Shown one piece after another: positions 23,771 to 35,146 of a DNA stretch of 64,000 nt. Position numbers and translations under genes: made by a program. Under the pieces are notes generated by a model. It ran no database searches and was not told where the DNA came from. It saw nothing but the letters and a program-made list of their open reading frames with translations. The first letter of the stretch is position 1. The number at the start of each line of letters is the position of its first letter. Location of the stretch: contig JAVKHP010000001.1 in the NCBI GenBank assembly GCA_031459855.1, forward strand, positions 2,952,309-3,016,308, written 5' to 3'. This stretch comes from Armatimonadota bacterium (lineage in GTDB: Bacteria; Sysuimicrobiota; Sysuimicrobiia; Sysuimicrobiales; Humicultoraceae).

Positions 23771-25132
23771 TCAAACCAGGCGCAGGCGCGCAAAGCGGCG
23801 AGGGCCCACCTGCACCACGATTCCGTCTCGGATCTCGACGGTGGCGTGGACGTCGTGGACGCGGATGCCGTCGACCGCGACCCCGCCCTGGCTGATCAGC
23901 CGCCGCGCCTCGTTGTGGCTCTCGGCGAGGCCAGTCAGCACCAGCAGCCGGGCGAGCCGGATCCGTCCGCCCGGCGCGTCCTCGGGCGCCAGCCCGACCT
24001 CACCACCTTCCCCTCCGACGAGATCGTCACGGCCAGCCCGGGCCTCGCGGTCGGAGACCTCCGGCGTCTCAACAGAAGCCGGTACGATGCGGGTGGCCTC
24101 GACATGCCGCTCTGCCACCTCCGCCCGGAGCCGGAGACGGATCTCCGGCATCTCCTCAGGCACTGCCTTCTGCACGTGCACCCGGTCGAACGCCGCCTCG
24201 GCTGCGGCTGCCGCCTGGGGCCCGTGCCAGAGCTCGACGATGGCCCGGGCGAGCCGCCGCTTGGCGTCCCGGGGATGCACCGTGCCCGCCGCAAGCCCCT
24301 CGACGATCCCCCGCACCTCGTCCAGGGGGATCTCGGTGCAGAACTCGAAGTACGTGGGCATCAGGGCGTCGGGGATCGACATCACCTTGCCGTACATCTG
24401 CGCGGGCGGCTCGGTGATCCCGATGTAGTTGCCCAGCGACTTGCTCATCTTCTCGACGCCGTCGGTCCCGGGCAGCAGCGGGGTCAGCACCACCACCTGG
24501 GGGGGCTGCCCCACCTCGCGCTGCAGCTCGCGTCCCATGAGGTTGTTGAACTTCTGGTCGGTGCCGCCCAGCTCGACGTCGGCCTCGATGGCCACCGAGT
24601 CGTAAGCCTGGCACAGCGGGTAGAGCAGCTCGTGCAGGTAGACGGGCACGCCGCCGCGCAGGCGGGCGGCGAAGTCGTCGCGCTCGAGGATCCGCGCCAC
24701 CGTGACCTTGGCGCCGAGGCGAATGACGTCCGCGAAGGTCAGAGGCGCCAGCCACTGGCTGTTGAAGACGACGCGCGTGCGGTGCGGGTCGAGGATCCGG
24801 CTGTACTGCTCGCGGTAGGTGGCGGCGCTGGCCTCGATCTCCTCGGGCCGCAGCATCGGCCGCGTCTGCTTCTTGCCCGTGGGATCGCCGATCAGGGCCG
24901 TGAAGTCCCCGATCACCAGGATCGCCTCGTGACCCAGGTCCTGGAACTGGCGCAGCTTGCGCAGGACGATGGCGTGGCCGATGTGCAGGTCGGGCGCCGA
25001 GGGGTCGAGCCCCAGCTTCACCCGCAGCGGCCGGCCTTCGCGTAGCTTGGCCAGCAGATCCTCCTCGCTGATGATCTCGACGACCCCGCGGCGCAACCGC
25101 GCCAGCTGCTCTTCCGGCGACAGTCCTCCCAT
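23771..25132 (-). CDS. tyrS: Tyrosyl-tRNA synthetase
   Basis: 453 residues from the ATG at 25132 with GGAGGGTGTG immediately before it. Class I signatures HIGH (residues 50-53) and KMSKS (about 238-242) are intact. Tyrosine-site segments GGTDQKFNNLMGRELQRE are present. The C-terminal S4 RNA-binding domain (LTGLAESHNEARRLISQGGVAVDG) is complete. Between the anticodon domain and S4 lies an unusual acidic, Gly-rich linker (about 355-385: EVSDREARAGRDDLVGGEGG). The enzyme belongs to the TyrZ-like branch. Downstream of mutS2 on the same strand. Confidence 0.96.
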   Translation of the reverse strand: MGGLSPEEQLARLRRGVVEIISEEDLLAKLREGRPLRVKLGLDPSAPDLHIGHAIVLRKLRQFQDLGHEAILVIGDFTALIGDPTGKKQTRPMLRPEEIEASAATYREQYSRILDPHRTRVVFNSQWLAPLTFADVIRLGAKVTVARILERDDFAARLRGGVPVYLHELLYPLCQAYDSVAIEADVELGGTDQKFNNLMGRELQREVGQPPQVVVLTPLLPGTDGVEKMSKSLGNYIGITEPPAQMYGKVMSIPDALMPTYFEFCTEIPLDEVRGIVEGLAAGTVHPRDAKRRLARAIVELWHGPQAAAAAEAAFDRVHVQKAVPEEMPEIRLRLRAEVAERHVEATRIVPASVETPEVSDREARAGRDDLVGGEGGEVGLAPEDAPGGRIRLARLLVLTGLAESHNEARRLISQGGVAVDGIRVHDVHATVEIRDGIVVQVGPRRFARLRLV

Positions 25133-25213
25133 CACACCCTCCACAACCGCCAGGCGCACCGCCGGCGCCACCCGGCGCCCGCACCGGTCCCGGCAGCGGT
25201 CTCCAGCGGTAGC

Positions 25214-27579
<2,366 letters not shown>

Positions 27580-27583
<4 letters not shown>

Positions 27584-28491
27584 GCGGGAACCGCGTCGCC
27601 GGCGGCGAGCAGGGTCAGCACCGCCGGGGCCACGTCGGTGATGGCGCGCACACCGCGAAACGCCGCCCGCCCCGGCCCCACGACCAGCACGGGCACCGGG
27701 TTCGTCGTGTGCTGCGGCGAGCGCGCGTCTTCCAGGTTACCGTGATCGCTGGTGACGACCACGGTGGTGGCGGCGTGGCGTGCCTCCAGCACGCCGGCCA
27801 GCAGGTCGTCCACCATGCCCACGACCTCGTCCGCCGAGAGCCCCCCGCGGCCGTGCGCGGTCAGGTCCGTCAGGAAGAACTCGAAGAAGACGAGGTCGTA
27901 GCCGGCGGCCAGGCGCGCCAGGCACCGACCGCTTGCGCGCGGCGTGGTGACGGGCACGGCGTGGCCCCACGCCCGCAGCCGCGCGTTGGTGAGATCGTGG
28001 AAGACCGCCCGGCCCTCCCGAAGGTCGTCCACCGACCGGAGGGGCACGCCGGCTGCCTGGGCGGCGAACGTCACGGCGGCCATGCGCAGACGCCGCGTGG
28101 CGATCGCCGCGAAGTACTCGGGGCTGTAGGCGTTGGCCAAGGCCACGCGCCGTCCGCGCCGCACCAGCCGGGCGAACAGGCTGTGCGTACGGAGCAGGGC
28201 CCGCAGGCCCGCGGTGGGGTAGGCGGTGACGTGCCGGCCCTCGATGGCCGGCGCGTTGAGGCCGCACAGCAGGGCGGTCTGTCCCGTGGCGCTCTGCGGC
28301 AGGCCCGGCACGCCCAGCTGCGCGTCGGCGGCCAGGAGCAGCGCACCGTCACGCTCGACGCCCCCGGGCGCGACCAGGGGGCCGCCGAGCACCTGCTGCA
28401 GCACGGGCGTCCCGGCCCGCGCCAGCGGGTTCGTGGCAGGGTCGTTGGGCCCCAGGCCGACGCCGTCGAGGAAACAGAACAGCACAGACAC
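27580..28491 (-). CDS. Alkaline-phosphatase-fold metalloenzyme (phosphoglycerate-mutase/phosphopentomutase-like)
   Basis: 303 residues starting at a GTG. It has the superfamily's metal ligands at both ends: LFCFLDGVGLGPND at the N-terminus, SATGQTALLCG where the catalytic nucleophile normally lies, and VVVTSDHGNLED near the C-terminus. Size and layout match the 'metalloenzyme' family often found next to mutS2, whose substrate is unknown. It overlaps the mutS2 start (ATGA), so both are probably one operon. An upstream TATAAT at 28567-28572 could serve as its -10, without a clear -35. Confidence 0.8.
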
Positions 28492-28567
28492 GGCTCACCG
28501 CCCCGGCCCAGGACCGTCGGCCGCCCACTGGACGCTCGCGCCAGACACGCGCATGGGCATGCCTTCA

Positions 28568-29191
28568 TTATAGGCGGGGAAACGGTCGCGAGAGCGCCGG
28601 CGATCCCGCAAGCCCAAAGCGCCACGGGCGGTCATGCGCCGCTGCCACCCCGACCCGCGGCCCTGCCAGCACCGCGCCGCGACGGCGTCCGCCGGCGGCC
28701 AGGTAGAGCGGCGGCGCGGTGAGGTCGGCGCCGTTGTGACGGCGGTCGACGCCAAAGGCCCGGGTGAGCCTGGCCGGGCCTGCGGCCAGGCGCGCCGCCG
28801 GCACCGCCGGACCGACGCCGCGCAGGCGTCGCATCCGCGCCTCCCCTTCGATCGGCTCGACGGCGCGCAGCAGCACCGCGCCGGGGACGCCCGGCCCTCC
28901 CGTGACCACGTTCAGACACCAGTGCATGCCGTAGGTGAAGTACACGTAGGCCACCCCGGGCGGGCCGTACATGATGGTGCTGCGGGCGGTCTGGCGATAG
29001 GCATGGCTGGCCGGATCGTCCGGCCCGCGGTAGGCCTCGGTCTCGACGATGCGCCCGACCAGGCGGCCCTGGGGCGTCTCGTGCACCAGCAGACACCCCA
29101 GCAGCGCCCGCGCCACGACCACCGCGTCCCGCGCGAAGAACCGGCGCGGCAGCGGACGGTAGGGCGCCGGCCGGGTCCGGCGTCGGCTCAC
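28568..29191 (-). CDS. 3-methyladenine DNA glycosylase (AAG/MPG family)
   Basis: 207 residues. Excises alkylated purines for base-excision repair. Motifs: [36 protein letters not shown] (catalytic Glu), [23 protein letters not shown], and [11 protein letters not shown]. The GTG at 29191 overlaps the PolX stop (GTGA), so it is probably translated by coupling after polX, placing two repair enzymes together. A longer upstream extension of this frame overlaps polX and is not coding. Confidence 0.92.
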   Translation of the reverse strand: MSRRRTRPAPYRPLPRRFFARDAVVVARALLGCLLVHETPQGRLVGRIVETEAYRGPDDPASHAYRQTARSTIMYGPPGVAYVYFTYGMHWCLNVVTGGPGVPGAVLLRAVEPIEGEARMRRLRGVGPAVPAARLAAGPARLTRAFGVDRRHNGADLTAPPLYLAAGGRRRGAVLAGPRVGVAAAHDRPWRFGLAGSPALSRPFPRL

Positions 29192-30921
29192 GCCCGGCGG
29201 CGGCGGGAGGCCGCCGGGCGGCGCAGGACGTCCTTGAGCGTCGTCAGGGGCAGCGTGTTCAGCACGTCCCGGGCCTCGAGCCAGCCGCGCCGGGCCATGC
29301 TCACGCCGAACACCATGTGCCGCAGGTGACCCACCTGGTGAGCGTCGGTGCTGATCACGAAGCGGGCCCCGCGCTCGCGGGCCATCCGCACGTGGGTGTC
29401 GTTGAGGTCGAGCCGCTCCGGGGCGGCGTTGATCTCCAGGGCGGTGCCGGTGCGCACCGCAGCCGCCACAACCGCCTCCAGATCGACGTCGTACGGTTCC
29501 CGCTGCCCCAGCAGGCGCCCGGTCGGATGCCCCAGCACGTGGACGCGTCCGGTCTCCAGGGCGCGCACGATGCGGCGGGTCATCTGCTCGCGGGGCATGG
29601 TGAGCCGGGAGTGCACCGAGGCCACCACCACGTCGAGCTCGGCCAGCACGTCGTCGTCGTAATCCAGCCGGCCATCGGCCAAGATGTCGCACTCGGTGCC
29701 GATCAGCACCGCGATGCCCAGCCGGTCCGAGAGCCGCCGGACCTCGGCGGCATGGCGCCGGAGCTCGTCGGGCGGGACGCCGCCGACGAACTTCAGCGAC
29801 TGCGAGTGGTCGGTGATGCAGACGTACTCGTACCCCAGCGTCTTCGCCGCCTGGGCCATGGTCTCGGCGCTCTCGGCACCGTCGGACCACTTCGTGTGGA
29901 CGTGCAGGTCGCCGCGAATCGCCTCCAGCTCGATGAGCGCGGGCAGGCGGCCGGCCTCGGCGGCCTCGAGCTCGCCCTGGTCCTCGCGCAGCTCCGGGGG
30001 GATCCAGGGCAGCCCCACCGCGCGGTAGACCTCCTCCTCGGTGCGCCCCGCCACGCGGTGCGCGCCGCGCCAGACGCCGTACTCGTTCACCTTGAGCCCC
30101 GCCCGCACGGCACGCTCGCGGAGCTTCACGTTGTGCTCCTTGCTGCCCGTGAAGTACTGCAGCGCGGCGCCGTAGGCGGCCGGCTCCACCACGCGCAGGT
30201 CGGCCTGGATGCCTGCGTCGAGGATGACGCTGGACCGGGTGGGGCCGTGGGCGAGCACCTGGGCCACCTGGGGCGCGCGCACGAACGCGTCCATGACCGC
30301 CTCGGGCTTCCGGCTGGTCACCAGGATGTCGATGTCCCCGACGGTCTCCTTGCGCCGGCGCAGGCTGCCGGCCACGGCGATCTCCTGCAGCCCCGGCGTC
30401 CGCCGCAGGTAGGCCACGAGGTCCTCGGCCAGCGGCAGCACGATCCCCAGCGGCCGGCGGGCCGCCGACCGGCGCAGCACGGCGATCCCCTTCAGGATGT
30501 TCTCCTCGGTCTTGGGTCCCATGCGGGGAAGCGTGCGGAGCTTCCCGGCCCGGGCCGCCGCCTCGAGCTCATCGACCGTGGTGATGCCGAGCTTCTGGTA
30601 GAGCAGCAGAGCGGTCTTGGGGCCCACCTCGGGCACGGTCATGAGCGTGGTCAGGCCGGGCGGCAGCGTCCGGGCCAGGTCCTCGTAGGCCTGGATCGTG
30701 CCGGTCCGCAAGAACTCCTCGACCTTCTCGGCGATGCTCTGGCCGACGCCGGGGATCTTCGTCAGCTCGCCGCGGGCCGCCACCTCCGCGATGTCCTCGG
30801 TGAGGCTCTCGATGGCGCGGGCCGCCCGGCGATAGGCGTTGATGCGGAAGATCTGCTCGCCCTTGATCTCCAGCAGGTCCGCGATCTGCTGCAACCGCTG
30901 GGCGACTGCGCGGTTCTGCAT
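29188..30921 (-). CDS. polX: DNA polymerase/3'-5' exonuclease PolX
   Basis: 577 residues. Order: helix-hairpin-helix repeats ([40 protein letters not shown]), nucleotidyltransferase palm with [18 protein letters not shown] (catalytic Asp pair), then a C-terminal PHP exonuclease with [21 protein letters not shown] and [10 protein letters not shown] metal motifs. It fills short gaps in base-excision repair. The ATG at 30921 follows GGGGTGG. It precedes the alkylpurine glycosylase with an overlapping stop/start, a functionally sensible pair. Confidence 0.96.
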   Translation of the reverse strand: MQNRAVAQRLQQIADLLEIKGEQIFRINAYRRAARAIESLTEDIAEVAARGELTKIPGVGQSIAEKVEEFLRTGTIQAYEDLARTLPPGLTTLMTVPEVGPKTALLLYQKLGITTVDELEAAARAGKLRTLPRMGPKTEENILKGIAVLRRSAARRPLGIVLPLAEDLVAYLRRTPGLQEIAVAGSLRRRKETVGDIDILVTSRKPEAVMDAFVRAPQVAQVLAHGPTRSSVILDAGIQADLRVVEPAAYGAALQYFTGSKEHNVKLRERAVRAGLKVNEYGVWRGAHRVAGRTEEEVYRAVGLPWIPPELREDQGELEAAEAGRLPALIELEAIRGDLHVHTKWSDGAESAETMAQAAKTLGYEYVCITDHSQSLKFVGGVPPDELRRHAAEVRRLSDRLGIAVLIGTECDILADGRLDYDDDVLAELDVVVASVHSRLTMPREQMTRRIVRALETGRVHVLGHPTGRLLGQREPYDVDLEAVVAAAVRTGTALEINAAPERLDLNDTHVRMARERGARFVISTDAHQVGHLRHMVFGVSMARRGWLEARDVLNTLPLTTLKDVLRRPAASRRRRA

Positions 30922-30969
30922 GCGCCACCCCACCCGGGCGCGGGGCGCGGCGCCGCCCCGCGCGTGCCC

Positions 30970-31494
30970 CTACAGCCGATGACCCGCCCCCACCGGGACC
31001 AGCGGCACCGGGCTGCGCGCGCGCAGGGCCTCGATGGTCACGCGCTGCGCCTGCGCCAGCGGGCGGACCAGCAGCGACCGCTCGACGTCCCGCATGCCCC
31101 CCTCCCCGAGCGGCGAGGCGAGGAAGAGCCCCGCCAGCGCCATACCCCACGCCGCCGCCTTCACCAGGCCCACCAGCGCGCCCAGGACCTGGCCGGTCAC
31201 CTCGGGCCGCGCCGCACCCCCCACGACGCTGAAGAGCACCAGCAGCAGCCCGTAGATCACCGCGACGACGAACGCGAACGCCGTCGTGCGCGCCCAGTCC
31301 CGCGGGAGGTCGCGCACCAGCCCCATCAGGGCGCTCGCCAGCGGATCGACCACCGCCGGCACCAGCACGCAGGCTCCCACGTAGGCGACCAGCACGGCGA
31401 CCGCGCCGAACGCCGCGGTGGCGGCGCCCTTGAGCAGCCCCTGCAGCACGAACCACAGCGCGAGCGCGACGACGATCCAATCGAGGTACGTCAT
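30970..31494 (-). CDS. cvpA: CvpA family membrane protein
   Basis: 174 residues with four hydrophobic segments (YLDWIVVALALWFVLQG, AFGAVAVLVAYVGACVLV, AFAFVVAVIYGLLLVLFSVV, ALVGLVKAAAWGMALAGLFL), the usual topology of CvpA, needed for colicin V production in E. coli and associated with envelope function. It sits between pheT and polX, the same place as in many Terrabacteria. No catalytic motif. Confidence 0.85.
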   Translation of the reverse strand: MTYLDWIVVALALWFVLQGLLKGAATAAFGAVAVLVAYVGACVLVPAVVDPLASALMGLVRDLPRDWARTTAFAFVVAVIYGLLLVLFSVVGGAARPEVTGQVLGALVGLVKAAAWGMALAGLFLASPLGEGGMRDVERSLLVRPLAQAQRVTIEALRARSPVPLVPVGAGHRL

Positions 31495-31516
31495 GCGGGC
31501 TCGCCTCCTCGTGCGC

Positions 31517-33595
31517 TCACCCGCGGATCGTCACGGGCAGGCGGGCGGGGAGGGTGACCGTCAGACGTCGCATGACCTCCTCCACCTCCTCGCCGGTCAA
31601 CGTGCGATCGGGCGCGCGCAACGTCAGCGCGTAGGCCAGGTTCCGCGTCCCCGGCGCCAGCGGGGGCCCCGTGTACACGTCGAAGAGTTCGACAGCCTCC
31701 AGCCATTCTCCCACGACCTCCCGCAGCGCCGCTTCCACGACGGCATGGGGCAGCGTCACCGGCGCGACCACGGCCACGTCGCGGCGCACCGCGGGGTGGC
31801 GCGGTGGGGCCACGAACCGTGGGTGCAGCATGGCGCGATCGAGCAGCGCCTCGAGGTCGAGCTCGGCCACGTAGGTGCGGCCGGGGAGGTCGAACCGCGC
31901 GGCGACGTCGGGGTGCAGCTCGCCGGCGACGCCCAGCGCGGTGCCGTCGAGCAGCAGGCGGGCGGCCCGGTAGGGGTGCAGCCAGGCCGGCCCACCCGCG
32001 TGCACTTCCAAACGCCCGGCGTGCAGCTCCCGCACCAGCGTCTCGAGGACGCCGGTCAGGTGGTAGAAGGTGACCGCGCGCTCGGCCTCCGGGACCTGCC
32101 AGTCGCGCACCAACCAGCGTCCCCGCAGGAGCAGCGCCAGGGCGCGGCGTTCCGCGATGGCGTCCCCGGCTCGCCGGAACACCCTGCCGATCTCGAACAG
32201 GTGGATCGCCGGCTGCCGGCGGCTGGCGTTGATCCGGGCAGCCTCCAGCAAGCCGGGCAGCAGGCAGGAGCGCAGATGGGTATGGTCGGCGACCAGCGGG
32301 TTCTCGATGGGCACCAGCTGGCACCATGGGTCGTCGGGCGCCACGCCCAGGCGCTCCACCAGCCGCGGATGCACCAGCGACACGGTCATCGCCTCGGTGA
32401 GCCCGGCCCGGATCAAGATGTCGCGCGCCGTGACCTCCGCCTCCAGGCGGGCACTGCGCCGCCCCTGCGCCAGCGCTTCCACGGGCATCGTCTCGGGAAT
32501 GCGCTCGTAGCCCCAGTGCCGCGCGACTTCTTCGATCAGGTCCTCCTCGCGCTCCAGGTCGCGCCGGCCGACGGGCGGGACGGCGAGGATCGTCGGACCG
32601 CTCTCTGCCGGGCCGGGCGTGACCGCCAGGCCCAGGCGCGTGAGGATCTCCACGACCTCCTCGGCCGGCACCTCTGCCCCGAGCACCCGGCGGACGCGCG
32701 CCAGGCGTAGCCGGATCGCCGGCCGGGCGACCGGCGCGGGGTAGGCGTCGACCGCACCCCGCAGCACCCGCCCACCGCTCAGCGCGGCGATCAGGCCGGC
32801 AGCCCGGCGCGCCGCGCGGGGCGTCAGCTCCGGGTCGATCCCCCGCTCGAAGCGCGCCGACGCTTCGGTCCGCAGGCCCAGGCGCCGGCTGGTCCGCCGC
32901 ACGCTGGCGGGCGCGAACGCGGCGGCCTCCAGGAGCACGGTCGAGGTCGCGGCCGTGATCTCGGTCTGCGCGCCGCCCATGATGCCCGCCAGGGCCACCG
33001 GCCGATGCGCGTCGGCGATGACCAGCATCTGGGGGTCGAGCCGGCGCTCGATGCCGTCGAGCGTGGTGAGCACCTCACCGTCGCGGGCGCGCCGCACGAC
33101 GATGCGGCTGCCGAGCAGCCGGGCCAGGTCGAAGGCGTGCAGGGGCTGGCCCCATTCCAGCATCACGTAGTTGGTGACGTCGACGACGTTGTTGACGGGC
33201 CGCACGCCCGCCGCCTCCAGGCGCGCCGCGAGCCACTGGGGCGAGGGGCCGACGTGCACGTCCGCGATCACGTGGGCGATGTACCGGGCGCACAACTCGG
33301 GCTCGACGATCTCGACCGCGGCCCGGTCCGCTGCCGGCGGGTCGTGCTCCTGCACCGCGTCGTCGGGCAGCCGCACCGGGCGGCGGGCCCAGGCCGCCAG
33401 CTCGCGGGCGATGCCGAGCAGGCTCAGCAGGTCTGGCCGGTTCGAGGCGATCTCCAGGTCGAGCACGACGCTGCCACGATCGTCGACGTCCACACGGTCC
33501 ACGCCCAGCCCGAGCATCGGGAGCCGCTCGACCAGGACCTCGGCGCCCTCGGGCAGGTCGACGTAGTCGCGCAGCCAGTCCAGCGGGACCCGCAT
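31517..33595 (-). CDS. pheT: Phenylalanyl-tRNA synthetase beta subunit, lacking the N-terminal tRNA-binding OB domain
   Basis: 692 residues. Begins MRVPLDWLRDYVDLPEG, then jumps from the first helix-turn (LVERLPMLGLGVDRV) straight to LDLEIASNRPDLLSLLGIARE, omitting the ~100-residue EMAPII-like OB fold usual in the bacterial beta subunit. B3/B4 editing domain (NNVVDVTNYVMLEWGQPLHAFD), B5 domain, catalytic-like core and C-terminal FDX-ACB domain (RRDVAVVAP ... LTVTLPARLPVTIRG) are present. ATG overlaps the pheS stop (TGATG). Controlled with pheS by the upstream T-box. Confidence 0.95.
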   Translation of the reverse strand: MRVPLDWLRDYVDLPEGAEVLVERLPMLGLGVDRVDVDDRGSVVLDLEIASNRPDLLSLLGIARELAAWARRPVRLPDDAVQEHDPPAADRAAVEIVEPELCARYIAHVIADVHVGPSPQWLAARLEAAGVRPVNNVVDVTNYVMLEWGQPLHAFDLARLLGSRIVVRRARDGEVLTTLDGIERRLDPQMLVIADAHRPVALAGIMGGAQTEITAATSTVLLEAAAFAPASVRRTSRRLGLRTEASARFERGIDPELTPRAARRAAGLIAALSGGRVLRGAVDAYPAPVARPAIRLRLARVRRVLGAEVPAEEVVEILTRLGLAVTPGPAESGPTILAVPPVGRRDLEREEDLIEEVARHWGYERIPETMPVEALAQGRRSARLEAEVTARDILIRAGLTEAMTVSLVHPRLVERLGVAPDDPWCQLVPIENPLVADHTHLRSCLLPGLLEAARINASRRQPAIHLFEIGRVFRRAGDAIAERRALALLLRGRWLVRDWQVPEAERAVTFYHLTGVLETLVRELHAGRLEVHAGGPAWLHPYRAARLLLDGTALGVAGELHPDVAARFDLPGRTYVAELDLEALLDRAMLHPRFVAPPRHPAVRRDVAVVAPVTLPHAVVEAALREVVGEWLEAVELFDVYTGPPLAPGTRNLAYALTLRAPDRTLTGEEVEEVMRRLTVTLPARLPVTIRG

Positions 33596-34593
33596 CAGAA
33601 CTGCTCCAGCATCCGCAGGTCGTTCTCCCAGAACAGGCGGATGTCGGGAATGCCATAGCGCACCATCGCCGGCCGGTCGATGCCCAGCCCGAAAGCGAAC
33701 GCGGTGTAGCGCTCCGGGTCGATGCCCGCCAGCTCCAGCACGCGCGGGTGGAACATCCCGCACCCGCCCAGCTCGAGCCAGCGGCCTTCGAAGGTGACGG
33801 CCAGCTCGGCGCTGGGTTCCGTGAACGGAAAGTAGCTGGGCTGGAAGCGGGTGCGCGCCTGCGGGCCGAACATCTCCCGGGCGAAGGCGGCCAGCACGCC
33901 CTTCAGGTCCGCGAACGTGATGCCCTCGCCGACCATGAAGCCGTCCACCTGATGGAAGACCGGCATGTGGGTCGCGTCCATGGCGTCGCGCCGGTAGCAC
34001 CGCCCGAAGGTCAGGATGCGCATGGGCGGGCGGCGCTCCAGCATCACGCGGACGTCCACCGCCGTGGTCTGGGTGCGCAGCAGCCGGTCGCCACCGAGGT
34101 AGAAGGTGTCCTGGGTATCGCGTGCGGGATGGTCGGCGGGCATGTTCAGGCGCTCGAAGTTGAACTCCTCGGTCTCGACCTCCGGCCCCTCGACGACCTC
34201 GAAGCCGAGCCCGATGAAGATCCGTTCGATCTCCTCCAGCGTGCGACGGAGCACGTGCCGCCGGCCCAGCGGTCCCCGACGACCTGGCAGGGTCACGTCC
34301 AGGGCTTCGGCGGCCAGCTGGGCAGCGGTCGCCTGCCCGGCGAGCGCCGCGCGCCGGGCGGCCAGGGCCGCGTCCAGCCGGGCGCGGGCCGCGTTGAGAC
34401 GCGCCCCGGCGGTGGCCCGCTGCTCCGGAGGCAGTGCGGGCAGCAGCTTCATCAGCGCGGCCAGCCGGCCGCGCCGCCCCAGCACCTCGCGGCGCAGGGC
34501 CTCCAGCGCGTCGGGCGTCTGCGCGGCGTCCAGGCGTGCCAGCGCGTCCGCTACCAGCCGGTCGAGCTCGTCGAGCTGCTCGTCGATCCGCAT
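33595..34593 (-). CDS. pheS: Phenylalanyl-tRNA synthetase alpha subunit
   Basis: 332 residues, class II synthetase. N-terminal coiled coil (about 1-90), then motif 1 around TLEEIERIFIGLGFEVVEGPEVE, motif 2 RILTFGRCYRRDAMDATH, and motif 3 GLGIDRPAMVRYGI, all intact. The ATG at 34593 follows GGGGAGG. It forms the (alpha-beta)2 enzyme with PheT, whose start overlaps its stop. Regulated by a Phe-type T-box leader directly upstream. Confidence 0.97.
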   Translation of the reverse strand: MRIDEQLDELDRLVADALARLDAAQTPDALEALRREVLGRRGRLAALMKLLPALPPEQRATAGARLNAARARLDAALAARRAALAGQATAAQLAAEALDVTLPGRRGPLGRRHVLRRTLEEIERIFIGLGFEVVEGPEVETEEFNFERLNMPADHPARDTQDTFYLGGDRLLRTQTTAVDVRVMLERRPPMRILTFGRCYRRDAMDATHMPVFHQVDGFMVGEGITFADLKGVLAAFAREMFGPQARTRFQPSYFPFTEPSAELAVTFEGRWLELGGCGMFHPRVLELAGIDPERYTAFAFGLGIDRPAMVRYGIPDIRLFWENDLRMLEQF

Positions 34594-34618
34594 GCCCGTG
34601 GCCTCCCCAAACAGCGAC

Positions 34619-34885
34619 GGCGCCCTCGCCCGCAGGGGCGAAAGCGCCGCTTCCGCGATACCACCCTTCTTCGACCAGACCGGCAGGCCCGGTCCTCTGG
34701 TCCCGGTTACGGCGGGAATCCGGCCAGGCCTACTGGCACCCCGAGGCGTTCAGCCCGGCGGCTCCGGAGGGAACTTCCCGACATCTGCGCTCGAGAGGGC
34801 TCGCAGTCGATGGCCCTCCCTCCCTGCTCCCAGACCCATCCGGGACGAGGCAGGCTGCCGGTACTCGCTCCGTCATCGCCGACGG
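34619..34885 (-). promoter_or_regulatory. T-box riboswitch (Phe specifier) upstream of pheS
   Basis: The minus strand carries AGGGTGGTATCGCGG at 34653-34667, close to the T-box consensus AGGGTGGNACCGCG that pairs with the uncharged tRNA acceptor end. It is followed by a GC hairpin at 34619-34648 that could be the terminator or ribosome-site sequestering stem, though its T-run is poor. Upstream is an AGTA motif (about 34863) and a candidate TTC specifier at 34771-34773 in GGGAAGTTCCCTCC. This fills the 295-bp gap between pheS and the YqzL-like gene. Confidence 0.82.
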
Positions 34886-34888
34886 TCT

Positions 34889-35011
34889 TCAGTTGAGCGA
34901 GAGCCAGCGGTCCAGCGCCACACGCGCCGCGTAGCGGTAGCCCAGATACGCCCACACCGATCCGGTGGCCACGAAGAGCTGCCAGCAGAACTCGGCCGAC
35001 CAGCGCGGCAT
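34889..35011 (-). CDS. YqzL-like mini-protein (40 residues)
   Basis: A very short gene: MPRWSAEFCWQLFVATGSV, then WAYLGYRYAARVALDRWLSLN. The W-x-LF-xx-TG-x-xx-AYL core matches the YqzL family of ~45-residue proteins in Firmicutes, whose function is not established. GGGGG lies about 10 bp before the ATG. It sits between a strong promoter (35098-35127) and the pheS T-box, so it is probably transcribed as part of the pheST leader. Alternative: chance open frame in the leader. Confidence 0.6.
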   Translation of the reverse strand: MPRWSAEFCWQLFVATGSVWAYLGYRYAARVALDRWLSLN

Positions 35012-35097
35012 CGTCTGTGCCCCCGCGTGCGCCCGTTGTCGCGCCAGCAGCCCGCCGCCGCGTTCGCTCCAGCGTAGGACCGCCGCGCGACGGCGCG

Positions 35098-35127
35098 AGT
35101 ATAGCACAGCGTCGTCGGACGACGCAA
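35098..35127 (-). promoter_or_regulatory. Promoter of yqzL-like/T-box/pheST transcript
   Basis: Minus-strand -35 TTGCGT (35122-35127), 18-bp spacer, -10 TATACT (35098-35103). It is the only good promoter seen upstream of the T-box. Confidence 0.7.
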
Positions 35128-35146
35128 GCAAACCGGTCCCGCAGCA

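Noticed and set aside
29192-29890. N-terminal extension of the 3-methyladenine glycosylase
   Set aside because: The frame is open upstream but overlaps polX and shows only Arg/Gly/Ala-rich antisense-like sequence; the GTG at 29191 fits the family start.
34653-34667. Chance match to a T-box in GC-rich sequence
   Set aside because: The match lies at the right distance before pheS, has an AGTA and a TTC specifier candidate upstream, and T-boxes are common before pheST; kept as a feature.
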